Source of the DNA: Enteractinococcus helveticum
GTDB taxonomy: Bacteria > Actinomycetota > Actinomycetes > Actinomycetales > Micrococcaceae
Direction of reading: 5' to 3'
Assembly (NCBI RefSeq): GCF_020742345.1
Contig: NZ_DYXC01000169.1
Location: 1-64,000, forward strand
Length of the DNA stretch: 64,000 bases
The notes under the pieces are model-generated. The model was given only the letters and a program-made list of their open reading frames with translations. It made no database searches and was not told the DNA's origin. The position numbers and the translations under genes were made by a program. Every line of letters begins with the position of its first letter. Position 1 is the first letter of the stretch. Shown one piece after another: positions 1 to 8,451 of the stretch.

Positions 1-2
1 TC

Positions 3-329
3 GCAAAAACCTATGACTCAGCAATGGAACAATACCAGGATGAGGAACGAGCACACCGAACAGCCTGGGATGCCGTAAAACAAAAATATGAGAAAGTAGG
101 CGATCATTGGGAGCGCAAGCCTAAGAAAGGTGATTCCGACGCGCAAGCAGCTGGTGGCAAGAATACTGACCGTGATACGGCAGGCGGCGTTGACACCAAT
201 GCCACCAAAGAACATCTTTACGAACAGGCTAAAAAGCTTGATATCTCCGGACGCTCAAAGATGACCAAAGACGAACTTATCGACGCACTGGAAAAGGAAA
301 GTAGTCGGAAAACTTCCGAGCATTCCTGA
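3..329 (+). CDS. ChaB-like protein with C-terminal Rho_N-type domain, 5' end outside window
   Basis: The frame is open to the left edge; the codons before the internal ATG at 24 (A-K-T-Y-D-S-A) continue the ChaB pattern, so the ATG at 24 is probably not the start and the gene is cut by the window. The N-terminal part (EQYQDEERAHRTAWDAVK, then GDHW) matches the ChaB family of small proteins first tied to cation-transport regulation; their biochemical role is unclear. After a low-complexity linker, residues 61-90 counted from the internal Met (ATKEHLYEQAKKLDISGRSK) look like the Rho N-terminal/SAP-like helix-extended-helix fold, often nucleic-acid binding. This ChaB plus Rho_N layout is common in actinobacteria. 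It lies 29 bp upstream of the SDR gene and may be cotranscribed with it as a general stress pair. Confidence 0.8.
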   Translation, partial: AKTYDSAMEQYQDEERAHRTAWDAVKQKYEKVGDHWERKPKKGDSDAQAAGGKNTDRDTAGGVDTNATKEHLYEQAKKLDISGRSKMTKDELIDALEKESSRKTSEHS

Positions 330-358
330 CCCATTGGAAGGCCAAAGGAGGATTCGTT

Positions 359-1258
359 ATGGCACAATCCGACCAATTATCTTTTCAGAATCCGGTGGAT
401 CGTTTCCCGGAAATCTCACCTCCGAAACAAGATCAACCCGAGCCAGGATTTGATGCCGAACTCGTTCCGAAAGCTGACCACGGCGAAACATCATATCGCG
501 GTACCGGCAGGCTCGAAGGCCGCCGCGCGCTGATCACCGGTGCTGATTCGGGTATCGGTGCGGCAGTGGCCATAGCGTTTGCGCGCGAAGGAGCCGATGT
601 TGCACTCAACTATCTGGACGTAGAACAGCAAGACGCTGCGCACGTGATTCAAACGATCCGCGACTCTGGTCGCAAGGCCATCCCGCTGCCGGGGGATATC
701 CGCGATAAAGCATTCTGCAACCAACTGGTTGAAGATGCCGTCCGTGAACTTGGCGGCCTTGATGCCCTCGTCAACAATGCCGGCAAACAGGTGATTTCCG
801 AAAGCCTGACAGACCTGCCCGATGATCAGTGGGAAGAAACCTATAAGACGAATATTCACGCGATGTTTTGGATTACCAAAGCGGCACTGAAACACCTGCC
901 TGCAGGGTCAACGATCGTCAATACCACCTCGATTCAAGGCTATAACCCAAATGAGATGCTGATCGACTACGCATCGACAAAAGCTGCCATCAATAATTTC
1001 AGTAAAGGGCTGGGCCAACAGCTAGCGCCCAAGGGGATTCGTGTAAACGCCGTAGCACCAGGACCAATTTGGACGCCGATCCAACCGTCCCAGGGGCAGC
1101 CAAAAGAAAAGCTGCCAGATTTTGGTCAAAATACTCCGCTCGGACGGGCCGGACAACCAACGGAAATTGCCCCAGCATTCGTTTTCCTTACCTCACCCGA
1201 ATCCAGCTACGTGATCGGTGAAACGCTGCACGTCAACGGTGGTATTCCAACACCCTAA
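359..1258 (+). CDS. SDR family oxidoreductase (YghA / general stress protein 39 type)
   Basis: A 299-residue short-chain dehydrogenase with a 50-residue N-terminal extension typical of the YghA/GSP39 subgroup. Visible motifs are the cofactor loop TGADSGIG (residues 60-67), NNAG (139-142), catalytic Ser191, and YASTK (Tyr204, Lys208), so it should be an active NAD(P)-dependent alcohol/aldehyde or sugar dehydrogenase of unknown substrate. The start is backed by AAAGGAGG seven bases upstream. The C-terminal VNGG is the usual SDR tail. Homologues are stress-induced in several bacteria; the ChaB-like neighbour upstream fits that, but no stress promoter was identified here. Confidence 0.92.
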   Translation: MAQSDQLSFQNPVDRFPEISPPKQDQPEPGFDAELVPKADHGETSYRGTGRLEGRRALITGADSGIGAAVAIAFAREGADVALNYLDVEQQDAAHVIQTIRDSGRKAIPLPGDIRDKAFCNQLVEDAVRELGGLDALVNNAGKQVISESLTDLPDDQWEETYKTNIHAMFWITKAALKHLPAGSTIVNTTSIQGYNPNEMLIDYASTKAAINNFSKGLGQQLAPKGIRVNAVAPGPIWTPIQPSQGQPKEKLPDFGQNTPLGRAGQPTEIAPAFVFLTSPESSYVIGETLHVNGGIPTP

Positions 1259-1268
1259 CGAGGTAGCT

Positions 1269-1285
1269 TTGACCTTTCTTATGTC
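1269..1285 (+). repeat. 17-bp repeat, copy 1
   Basis: TTGACCTTTCTTATGTC, between the SDR stop and the LysR stop. The same 17 bp occur at 11625-11641. Two copies of this length can arise by chance in a window of this size. Confidence 0.4.
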
Positions 1286-1294
1286 AGCGGTACG

Positions 1295-2185
1295 TCAGTG
1301 CTGCGGTAGTTCCTCAAGGCTTGCTATCAGGGCTTGCACTGTGGCAGTTGTATGCCCCGGTGGCAGAGCCAACATCAGCGCGTTGCGTGGAACCGAATCG
1401 GATATTTTCCGTGCCACGAGTGGGCGGCCTTCAGGTGACGTCGATGTCGAATGCATTAACAGGCCGTAACCGATGTTCCGGCCAACAAGATTCTGCACGG
1501 TTTGAACGCTGCGCGTTCGGATTCCTACCTTGGGATCTAACGATCGACTGTAAAACTCATTGAGAGTTCTTTCTAAGGCCGGCCTCTCGTCGAGCAACAC
1601 CGCAGGAAAATCGGCTAATTGTGCTAGTGACACTTCCTCGGATGCTGCCAGCGGATGTTGTGGAGACAGGACGGCATGTCGGCGGTGATCTTGAACCAGA
1701 ATAGTTCGACACCCTGGCTCTAGCTGCGCTTCATAGAGCAGACAAGCCGACAGTTGCCCCGCCAGCATTTTTTCTTGGAGTTCCTGGGCGTTATCCTCGT
1801 CGAAAATCAATTCAACTTCAGGATGATGTATGCCAAACCATTCGACCAAGTGCGGAATCACATGCATCGATAAGGTACGGAAACATCCAATATACAACGG
1901 CCCTGACAAGGTGTTCTTCACCTGAGAAACATGGTCGGCCAGCTGCTGAGTTTGATCAAGGATGGCTCTGGCTTCAGGGAGAATGATGCGACCTTCAGCG
2001 GTGAGTGCCACTCCTTTTGCAGGACGACGGATCGTTAGCGTGACTCCGAGGGTCTTCTCTAGTTCCGTGAGAGCAAGGCTGACGGCTGCTTGGCTCACGT
2101 GACTTCTGGCAGCGGCTTTGGTGATGGATCGGGTTTCAGCTACAGCCACAAAGTATTCCAGCTGGCGGAGGGTCAACTCATTCAT
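1295..2185 (-). CDS. LysR family transcriptional regulator
   Basis: 296 residues, the usual LTTR length. The N-terminal winged helix-turn-helix (LRQLEYFVAVAETRSITKAA, then SHVSQAAVSLALTELEKTLG) is followed by a LysR substrate-binding domain with the typical segment LYIGCFRTLSMHVIPHLV. It is divergent from the MBL-hydrolase/MHS-transporter pair, with 102 bp between start codons (to the chosen start at 2288), the normal layout for an LTTR controlling its neighbour in response to a small organic-acid ligand. The ligand cannot be read from sequence. No good ribosome binding site is visible before the ATG. Confidence 0.92.
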   Translation of the reverse strand: MNELTLRQLEYFVAVAETRSITKAAARSHVSQAAVSLALTELEKTLGVTLTIRRPAKGVALTAEGRIILPEARAILDQTQQLADHVSQVKNTLSGPLYIGCFRTLSMHVIPHLVEWFGIHHPEVELIFDEDNAQELQEKMLAGQLSACLLYEAQLEPGCRTILVQDHRRHAVLSPQHPLAASEEVSLAQLADFPAVLLDERPALERTLNEFYSRSLDPKVGIRTRSVQTVQNLVGRNIGYGLLMHSTSTSPEGRPLVARKISDSVPRNALMLALPPGHTTATVQALIASLEELPQH

Positions 2186-2287
2186 AAGTAAAGCTTAAGG
2201 ATTCCGTGAGTTCTTTTCGATATGCAAGGAAGTGTGACGCGGGTAACGTAAAGGCTTGTTGGTGATGTGAATCACGAAAGGATTCTT

Positions 2288-3355
2288 GTGACTCATTGTA
2301 GAAGCGCTCATGAAGCAAGCGCGACGCCTCACGTTGTCACGCTGGGGACAGCTGGCGGCCCCCGATGGTGGTCAGACCACCAGGGTGAACCTCGACAGGG
2401 AATAGCAACCGCTGTGGTAGTCGACGATGGCTGGTACTTAGTTGATGCCGGCTCGGGAGTGGGCCGGCAAATTCAACGGGCCGGGCTATCGATGGCCGAC
2501 CTTAAAGGGATCTTCATTACCCACATGCATTCGGATCACATTGTGGATCTCGGGGCGTTGATGTTGTTTGCACCCTTCGAGATCAAGCAGGCCGGACGAG
2601 GCCCGATCCCGCTGTATGGTCCTGCAAACCGAAGTCGAGTCACACCGCTGTCGCCCCGCGCAACAACCACGCCGCAGCCGGTCAATCCAGACCAACCAGG
2701 GGCAGGCATCGAAGCAACCTTTGCTGGCTTGGTGAATGCCTACTCGGCTGACATCAACGACCGTGTGATGGATTCATTGACCAAGGGGCCATACGAATAC
2801 TTTGCACCCCAAGATATTCAGTTACCTGCAGACGTGGCGTTCGACCCAGACCATAACGTCGCACCGGCGATGGAACCGTTTGTGGTATTCGCCGACGAAA
2901 ACGTCCGCGTCACAGCGACTCTGGTCTCGCATCATCCGACGGCGCCGGCGTTTGCCTTCCGGTTTGATACCGACAACGGTTCCGTGACCATTTCAGGTGA
3001 CACCGCTCCGTGTGCCAATCTCATCAGATTGTCTCACGACACAGATCTGCTGCTGCATGAGGTCATCAGTCTGGAAACCATGGCGAGCATGTATACCGAT
3101 ACCGTGATGTTGCAGGCGACGATGGATCATCACCGTCGAGCTCACACCACCGCGGAAGACGCCGGTCGAATTGCTACTCAGGCAGGTGCAAAAACCCTAG
3201 GCCTTCATCATCTTGTGCCAAGCCATGCCCCTGTTGAAGTGTGGCAAAAAGCAGCTAATACATTTGCGGGCCGTCTCGTGATCGCCCAAGACCTCGATCA
3301 GATCTCTTTTGAACGGAGTGCACAGCATGACAAAGCAGATCACTACGTCGCCTGA
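2288..3355 (+). CDS. MBL-fold metallohydrolase (RNase Z / arylsulfatase-like)
   Basis: About 355 residues from the GTG at 2288, chosen because GAAAGG sits seven bases upstream; a GTG at 2267 is also open in frame. The metal site motif THMHSDHIVDLG is intact, and later ligands are seen in SGDTAPC and LGLHHLVPSH. These place it with the RNase Z/arylsulfatase-like branch of the metallo-beta-lactamase superfamily, which in catabolic operons often acts as a lactonase or esterase. A roughly 45-residue insert (SADINDRVMDSLTKGPYEYF) sits between the first and second halves. Its 3' end overlaps the transporter gene start by 29 bp, so the two are probably translated from one message under the divergent LysR protein. 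Confidence 0.85.
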   Translation: MTHCRSAHEASATPHVVTLGTAGGPRWWSDHQGEPRQGIATAVVVDDGWYLVDAGSGVGRQIQRAGLSMADLKGIFITHMHSDHIVDLGALMLFAPFEIKQAGRGPIPLYGPANRSRVTPLSPRATTTPQPVNPDQPGAGIEATFAGLVNAYSADINDRVMDSLTKGPYEYFAPQDIQLPADVAFDPDHNVAPAMEPFVVFADENVRVTATLVSHHPTAPAFAFRFDTDNGSVTISGDTAPCANLIRLSHDTDLLLHEVISLETMASMYTDTVMLQATMDHHRRAHTTAEDAGRIATQAGAKTLGLHHLVPSHAPVEVWQKAANTFAGRLVIAQDLDQISFERSAQHDKADHYVA

Positions 3356-4670
3356 CATAGGCGGCAGCAACGCGAGTGCATATCATGCCTCCCCGAAAGA
3401 ACTGCGCCGGATTCAGTTTTCCAGTTTTCTTGGTACGGCCATTGAATACTATGACTTCATTTTGTATGCCACAGCGGCCGGTATTGTCTTCAACCGCGTC
3501 TTCTTCGTCGGATTGGACGAACATGTCGCGCTGATTTTATCCTTTGCGACGCTAGCCGCCGGCTATGCTGCACGCCCCTTAGGCGGACTGATCTTCGGAC
3601 ACTTGGGTGACCGGCTCGGACGCAAGACGATCCTTGTGGTAACCGTTTTGATCATGGGGATCGCCTCTACTCTGATGGGGCTATTACCCACGGCGCATCA
3701 AATCGGCGCCTTTGCACCGGCACTGTTAGTCAGTCTGAGAATCATTCAGGGTATCGCTGTTGGTGGTGAATGGGGCGGAGCGATGCTGTTGGCGTTTGAA
3801 TCCGCACCACGCAAAAAACGAGGCTTTGCTGCAGCGTTTGCTTACATGGGTGCTCCGGCTGGAACAATCATCGGGACACTTGCGTTATCCGGGTTTTCTT
3901 TATTGCCCGAAGACCAGTTCCTCAGCTGGGGATGGCGTGTTCCGTTTATTTTCTCCGCTGTACTCATGCTGCTGGGTCTGTTCATCCGCATGAAAGTGTC
4001 AGAGTCTGAGGTATTCAAAGAGCTGGCGAAGAAACCAGCGCCAAAGAAAGTTCCTGTTGCCGAACTGGTCATCAATCACCCAACAAAACTGCTGCGCGCC
4101 ATTGGCAGTGGCCTATCTGGTCAAATGGCACAGGGGTTGATGGGTGCTTGGGCTATCGCTTTTGCAGTGCAGCAAGCTGTGCTGCATCAATCCGAGGTGC
4201 TCAACCTGAAAGCAATCGGTGGAGTGTTTACCATTACCTTTGTCGTGATCGCCGCGCGTCTGTCTGATCGTCTTGGACGTCGTAAAGTGCTCATCTGGGG
4301 CAACCTCGTGGGTATTGTGCTGGCATTCCCCGTGATGTGGTTGTTGGAAATGGGGTCAGCTATGGCTTTCATGCTGGCCATTATCCTTGGACTGTCCTTG
4401 GTACAGGGATTCACTGCTGGACCATATGGTGCCTATGCTGGAGAACTTTTCCCAACCCATGTCAGGTACTCCGGTGCTTCCATTGGTTACCAGTTCGCGG
4501 CATTACTTGGTGCAGGCTTCACACCGATGATGGCCACCGCGCTGGTCGCGGCAGGCGGAGGCTCGCTATACCTGGTGGCGATCCTGTGGATTAGCTTTAC
4601 CGCTGTGAGTCTGGTTTCGCTACTCTTCTCGCAGGACGCTTCGAAACGCGAGATCCATGAGTTGAACTAA
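3327..4670 (+). CDS. MFS transporter, metabolite:H+ symporter (MHS) family
   Basis: About 447 residues with 12 predicted membrane segments. The hallmark MHS features are visible: SFLGTAIEYYDF in TM1, the loop GHLGDRLGRK after TM2, RIIQGIAVGGEWGGA in TM4, and SDRLGRRK in the central repeat. Members (ProP, ShiA, KgtP types) import small carboxylates, aromatic acids or betaines with protons. The ATG at 3327 is preferred over the upstream in-frame TTG because GGAG lies eight bases before it. It is the distal gene of the MBL-hydrolase operon and is followed by a strong hairpin, so uptake and hydrolysis of one compound class is the likely unit function. Confidence 0.9.
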   Translation: MTKQITTSPDIGGSNASAYHASPKELRRIQFSSFLGTAIEYYDFILYATAAGIVFNRVFFVGLDEHVALILSFATLAAGYAARPLGGLIFGHLGDRLGRKTILVVTVLIMGIASTLMGLLPTAHQIGAFAPALLVSLRIIQGIAVGGEWGGAMLLAFESAPRKKRGFAAAFAYMGAPAGTIIGTLALSGFSLLPEDQFLSWGWRVPFIFSAVLMLLGLFIRMKVSESEVFKELAKKPAPKKVPVAELVINHPTKLLRAIGSGLSGQMAQGLMGAWAIAFAVQQAVLHQSEVLNLKAIGGVFTITFVVIAARLSDRLGRRKVLIWGNLVGIVLAFPVMWLLEMGSAMAFMLAIILGLSLVQGFTAGPYGAYAGELFPTHVRYSGASIGYQFAALLGAGFTPMMATALVAAGGGSLYLVAILWISFTAVSLVSLLFSQDASKREIHELN

Positions 4671-4712
4671 AACTGAGGAAACTTCCCAGCTCGATAAACC
4701 CCGAGTAGGTAT

Positions 4713-4745
4713 GCCGGCCACTTCGAAACTCTCGGAGTGGCCGGC
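4713..4745 (+). terminator. Hairpin after MHS transporter
   Basis: A perfect 10-bp stem (GCCGGCCACT with AGTGGCCGGC) and 13-base loop, followed by TGTGTT. It closes the MBL/MHS operon. The weak T tract leaves its efficiency uncertain. Confidence 0.65.
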
Positions 4746-4872
4746 TGTGTTCACGGATCACCAACGAAAGTATCCTCGGCGCCGCTTGTGCAGCAGGGAT
4801 ATGACGCAAAAGTTATCCACAGTTTGGTCAAGGATGGTTCCAAGGCGGTGTGGGCATTGATAGTTTCGTCGC

Positions 4873-5946
4873 ATGACAAGAAAAAGTGTCCTATGGGATA
4901 ATTCCGAAAGTAATAATGCACGGTTAGCGAGAATTGCCGCCATTGTTCGGGTGCAATCGGCAATTGCGCCAGAAATTCTGGATGATATTGTGCCCAGGCT
5001 CGCGTCCGAAGGATTCAATATAAATTGTTTGTCAGTTGATATTGACATAGGTTATTTCCAAGCCGCAGTAGCTCGCGCACTAGAATGGCACAAGTCCGTG
5101 ATTCGGAGACCATCCGGTGATGATCGGAACCGGACCGTGGATACCATCCGAACGATCACCCGCAAACTACACGAACATCAAGACGTGTACGCTCAACAAG
5201 TTTTAAATGTTCTTGGGCTCGGTTCAACGTCGTATCGCCCAAGCGTCGCACAATTCAATGGCGTGGCCTTGGCAGCCCTTGATGAGCTATATACCCACTA
5301 CCCGCTCAAGCGAACACCTGACTCTCAGGCATGGTTTTCTGACCTGACTCTTCTGGAGAAAATATCTGCCGATGATGTATATACGTGTGCCAAGAAGCGT
5401 CGCGCCTTCGAGGGATACGACAAACTAGTACATAGTAATGGTGCGCGGGCAGTGGCGTCAGCGGCCGTACATGTATTGGCCAAAACAGTAGCTGAGCTCT
5501 CCATCACCGGACCCCATAGCTTTGAACAGATCCTCGACGAAATTTTGCCATCTGATACGGACGCAAAAAAGATGACCCTCGCGAGAGTAAAACCTGCATT
5601 TTCTCGCGATGAATTCATACGTTTCCGTAAATGGTGTTGGTTCGATGAAGAGGAGCTGAGCATCGAAACTGTCTGCCAAATACTCAAGTTTCTGCTTGAC
5701 GACGCACAGGAGGCAGGAATCGATCCGCGAAATCCTGAAGAAGCTGAATCCTGGATGGATCTTATCGAGGGATACCCGGATCCCAACAACGTCGCGGACT
5801 TTCTTTGTACTGTGAAACTCTTTACCGATTTTCATCGCGAAACTCTGGAGAACCGGCTGCCGTGGGACCAGGCTGCCCATAAGGCTCGGCACAGAATGAT
5901 TGCTGCTGAACAACGGCTTGGAAACAACATCTTGGATGAACTATAA
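4873..5946 (+). CDS. Hypothetical protein, unrecognised
   Basis: A 357-residue soluble, mostly helical, acidic protein with no signal peptide, membrane segment or motif that I recognise. It reads like a real gene: the frame is long, codons are plausible, and an in-frame stop lies just upstream of the ATG so this is the most 5' ATG possible; no clear ribosome binding site precedes it. The DNA is visibly more AT-rich than its neighbours (for example at 4900-5060 and 5340-5450), and it stands alone between a terminator and a convergent gene, which suggests acquired accessory DNA. The C-terminal third is rich in Asp, Glu and Trp (RKWCWFDEEEL; AESWMDLIEGYPD). No function is proposed. Confidence 0.7.
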   Translation: MTRKSVLWDNSESNNARLARIAAIVRVQSAIAPEILDDIVPRLASEGFNINCLSVDIDIGYFQAAVARALEWHKSVIRRPSGDDRNRTVDTIRTITRKLHEHQDVYAQQVLNVLGLGSTSYRPSVAQFNGVALAALDELYTHYPLKRTPDSQAWFSDLTLLEKISADDVYTCAKKRRAFEGYDKLVHSNGARAVASAAVHVLAKTVAELSITGPHSFEQILDEILPSDTDAKKMTLARVKPAFSRDEFIRFRKWCWFDEEELSIETVCQILKFLLDDAQEAGIDPRNPEEAESWMDLIEGYPDPNNVADFLCTVKLFTDFHRETLENRLPWDQAAHKARHRMIAAEQRLGNNILDEL

Positions 5947-6093
5947 GTCGACGCTGTGTCTTTTTCGAAGGAGCTGGGGCCAAAGAGGGTCAAATCAACG
6001 ATGCGGTCCCACGGGCCCAACCGGACTGCGATCCAACCATCGCATCAACTACCAAGGGGAAACGCAGGGCCTGCTGCTCGTGTAAGTCAGTGC

Positions 6094-6774
6094 TTAGAAC
6101 AGCCTGGCGAGGATAATCCAGGCTCCGATGATGACGGCGAGCCATGCGGTGAAGGTGGAACCCGCGCCCGTCATGGTCTCTTTTGTCTTTGATAACAGCA
6201 TGTCGGTTTGTTCCGGATATTTGGTACGCGCCCAGGTCAAGATAGAGGCCGGCAGAATCATGATGAGGTTATAGAACGCCAGCCAGAAGATGTCTAAGGG
6301 CAGGCCGGGGCCGTTGGCTGCGATCAGGCTGATGCCAACGAGATACGGCCACATGGTGGCAGCTTCCACGACTATGGCGGATAAAGCCAGGGTTGCAGTT
6401 GAAGTGTTGGTAGCCAGCGCCCTATCGCGCAACCGGGTGACAACCGAGGGGCCAGGCTTGGCTTCACGTCGTCCCCGGAAAACCCCAATGATTCCCATGC
6501 TGATGACGAGCACGCCCAACCCAATGACGAGGCGATCAGCAGTAGGACTTTGGAGCGTTTGTAAATAGGTGTCGATTAACTGGTGAGCCAATACCAGTAC
6601 CGCGGTGCCAAGCAACAGGTATGTTACGGCGGTGACGGTGAGGTAGGTGATGAGCCTACGGGGCTCAAAGGCGCCCGGTCGGGCCAGCAGCCATAAGGGT
6701 ATGAGTAGGGTCGATAGGGTTGAGGCATCCAAAATGGCCAAACCGATAAGGGTGGCGATGATGGCAATACTCAT
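6094..6774 (-). CDS. GAP-family (peptidoglycolipid-addressing type) membrane protein
   Basis: 226 residues from the ATG at 6774, preferred over longer in-frame options because GAAAGGTG sits directly upstream on the minus strand. Six hydrophobic segments are seen, beginning with SIAIIATLIGLAILDASTLS and ending with LAVIIGAWIILARLF. This pattern matches the actinobacterial GAP family, named after a mycobacterial protein needed for glycopeptidolipid transport to the surface. Whether this host makes such lipids is unknown, so only the family is called. It is divergent from the AAA+ ATPase gene with about 90 bp between starts. Confidence 0.75.
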   Translation of the reverse strand: MSIAIIATLIGLAILDASTLSTLLIPLWLLARPGAFEPRRLITYLTVTAVTYLLLGTAVLVLAHQLIDTYLQTLQSPTADRLVIGLGVLVISMGIIGVFRGRREAKPGPSVVTRLRDRALATNTSTATLALSAIVVEAATMWPYLVGISLIAANGPGLPLDIFWLAFYNLIMILPASILTWARTKYPEQTDMLLSKTKETMTGAGSTFTAWLAVIIGAWIILARLF

Positions 6775-6861
6775 GGCACCTTTCACGCTAGTCGGCAAGC
6801 TCACTATAGTTGATGGTAAAGTATCGCACCGACTCATGTTCCCCAAGGATTTGATACAACC

Positions 6862-7851
6862 ATGTCAGGATTAAGCCACGACATAGCGGCGATGGTGGCG
6901 AACCACGCGGCGGGCGACGAAGACGGTTTTTATGCGGTGGCCCTTGATGTGGCTCACCGTGAACTGTCTGAAGGACGCCGGAACGCGGCAACTGAAATTC
7001 GCAAAGCCATTGAGCTGGCGCGCGGCGAGACGGTTGAATTGCAAACCGTTGAGGACGAAGATCTGGGTGTCGATATTGACTCTGATCTGGCCGAATTCAT
7101 TCAAGTTTCGCGACCTGATGCAAATTTTGACGAACTCACCATTTCTGGGGACCTCATTGAGCGGGTGCGCCAAATTCTTGAAGAACATCGCAATGCAGCG
7201 CTGCTGCGCGACTTTGGGTTCACCCCGGCCCACCGGTTGCTCATGGAAGGTCCAGCAGGAACCGGTAAAACTGCAACCGCCGAAGTGCTCTCGGCAGAGC
7301 TGGGTATCCCGTTAGTGACCGTATATCTGGATAACCTGCTCAACGTGTATTCAGCGGAAGAAGATGTGCCGTCGTTGCGTGAGGTCTTTGACCGTTTGGC
7401 TCGTCGTCGTGCCGTGTATCTCTTTGATGTCTTCGACACGATTGGTGATGACACCATCACCGGGATGACCCGGCGCGTATTCAAAGCATTCTTGTTATTC
7501 GTCGATGTGTTAGGCAAAGGGTCGGTGGCGATTGCGGCAACCAACCGTCGCGGGGTGTTGGACCGCTCAATGTTCCGCCACTTTGATACCGTGTTGAACT
7601 TCTCGCTGCCCACCTCACAGGAAGCAATGCGAGTGCTTCGCTCCCAGCTGGGGGACCGTGCTCCGACACCGGTCATGAATGAAGCCGATGTTTACGAGCA
7701 GTACTTTGAGGGGCTATCGCAGGCCGAGCTGACACTTGCGGCACGGTCTGCTGCAAAGGCGGCGATCATGCGCAACGAAGCTCAGGTTACCCAAGACGAT
7801 CTGATCTATGCGCTGACCAACCGCGGTGCCTTCATGCTCGACGACGAGTAA
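6862..7851 (+). CDS. AAA+ ATPase with altered Walker B
   Basis: 329 residues: an N-terminal helical region (1-95), then one AAA+ module. Walker A is GPAGTGKT (residues 130-137). The Walker B position reads YLFDVFDTIG (Asp189), so the residue after the Asp is Val190 instead of the catalytic Glu. A sensor-1 Asn is visible in AIAATNRRGVLD, with arginines in DRSMFRHFD where the Arg finger is expected. The family is the simple cytoplasmic classic-AAA type that in other genomes often sits beside a subtilisin-like protease; none is present here. Missing the Glu predicts slow ATP hydrolysis or a non-canonical base. It is transcribed away from the GAP gene and converges on the Lrp gene. Confidence 0.85.
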   Translation: MSGLSHDIAAMVANHAAGDEDGFYAVALDVAHRELSEGRRNAATEIRKAIELARGETVELQTVEDEDLGVDIDSDLAEFIQVSRPDANFDELTISGDLIERVRQILEEHRNAALLRDFGFTPAHRLLMEGPAGTGKTATAEVLSAELGIPLVTVYLDNLLNVYSAEEDVPSLREVFDRLARRRAVYLFDVFDTIGDDTITGMTRRVFKAFLLFVDVLGKGSVAIAATNRRGVLDRSMFRHFDTVLNFSLPTSQEAMRVLRSQLGDRAPTPVMNEADVYEQYFEGLSQAELTLAARSAAKAAIMRNEAQVTQDDLIYALTNRGAFMLDDE

Positions 7852-7853
7852 AA

Positions 7854-8336
7854 CTACTCGGCGATGCGCTCCAGCAGTGGTTTGGTGCGATAGCCCAAAA
7901 ATTCGCGCAGTACCACGGCCGTTGAGGTGCGCACGATCCCAGGGATATCGAGGATCAGATGGTTGACCCGGTAGAGATCCTCGGGGGAGGTTGCCGCAAT
8001 GGTCAGTCGTAAATCAGCGTCGCCAGTGGTGGCAAAAATCTCCATGATTTCAGGGATTTCCGATAGCGCATGCATGGTCTGTTTATCGTAGCCCTGGCGG
8101 ATTGAGGCGTTCATAAATGCTGTGACCTCATATCCCAGCGCCCGCGGGGTAATACGGCGCTGGAATGATTCCAGGACGCCGTCGTTGAGTTTTTGTAGTC
8201 GCGCCTGGATTGTATTGCGCGAGACCGAAAGCCGCTGCGCAAGGGAAACCGTTGTAGCGTCGGGTTCTTCGACCAGCGCCAGCAGAATTTCTGCATCGAG
8301 CCCGTCAAGCTCGCGTGTCGGCTTCGAGGTTGCCAT
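7854..8336 (-). CDS. Lrp/AsnC family transcriptional regulator
   Basis: 160 residues with the N-terminal AsnC winged helix (LDGLDAEILLALVEEPDA, then LAQRLSVSRNTIQARLQKL) and the C-terminal RAM ligand-binding fold (VTAFMNASIR, then DADLRLTIAA). Such proteins form octamers and respond to amino acids. It is divergent from the ThDP enzyme gene with 115 bp between starts, so that gene is the likely target alongside autoregulation. It converges on the AAA+ gene with only 2 bp between stops. Confidence 0.92.
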   Translation of the reverse strand: MATSKPTRELDGLDAEILLALVEEPDATTVSLAQRLSVSRNTIQARLQKLNDGVLESFQRRITPRALGYEVTAFMNASIRQGYDKQTMHALSEIPEIMEIFATTGDADLRLTIAATSPEDLYRVNHLILDIPGIVRTSTAVVLREFLGYRTKPLLERIAE

Positions 8337-8451
8337 TCCGTACTTCCTATTAGGGGTTCTTGAGCATAATGCTCAATTAATTTTCAGTGACTTGATCTTC
8401 CTGCTCTATTCAGTGAAGGTAATCACAGTATAGCTTGTCAGGAGGACTTCC

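Noticed and set aside
6862..7851. Anti-phage defence ATPase/protease pair
   Set aside because: The ATPase family suggests a protease partner but neither neighbour is a protease or nuclease, so no defence system can be claimed.
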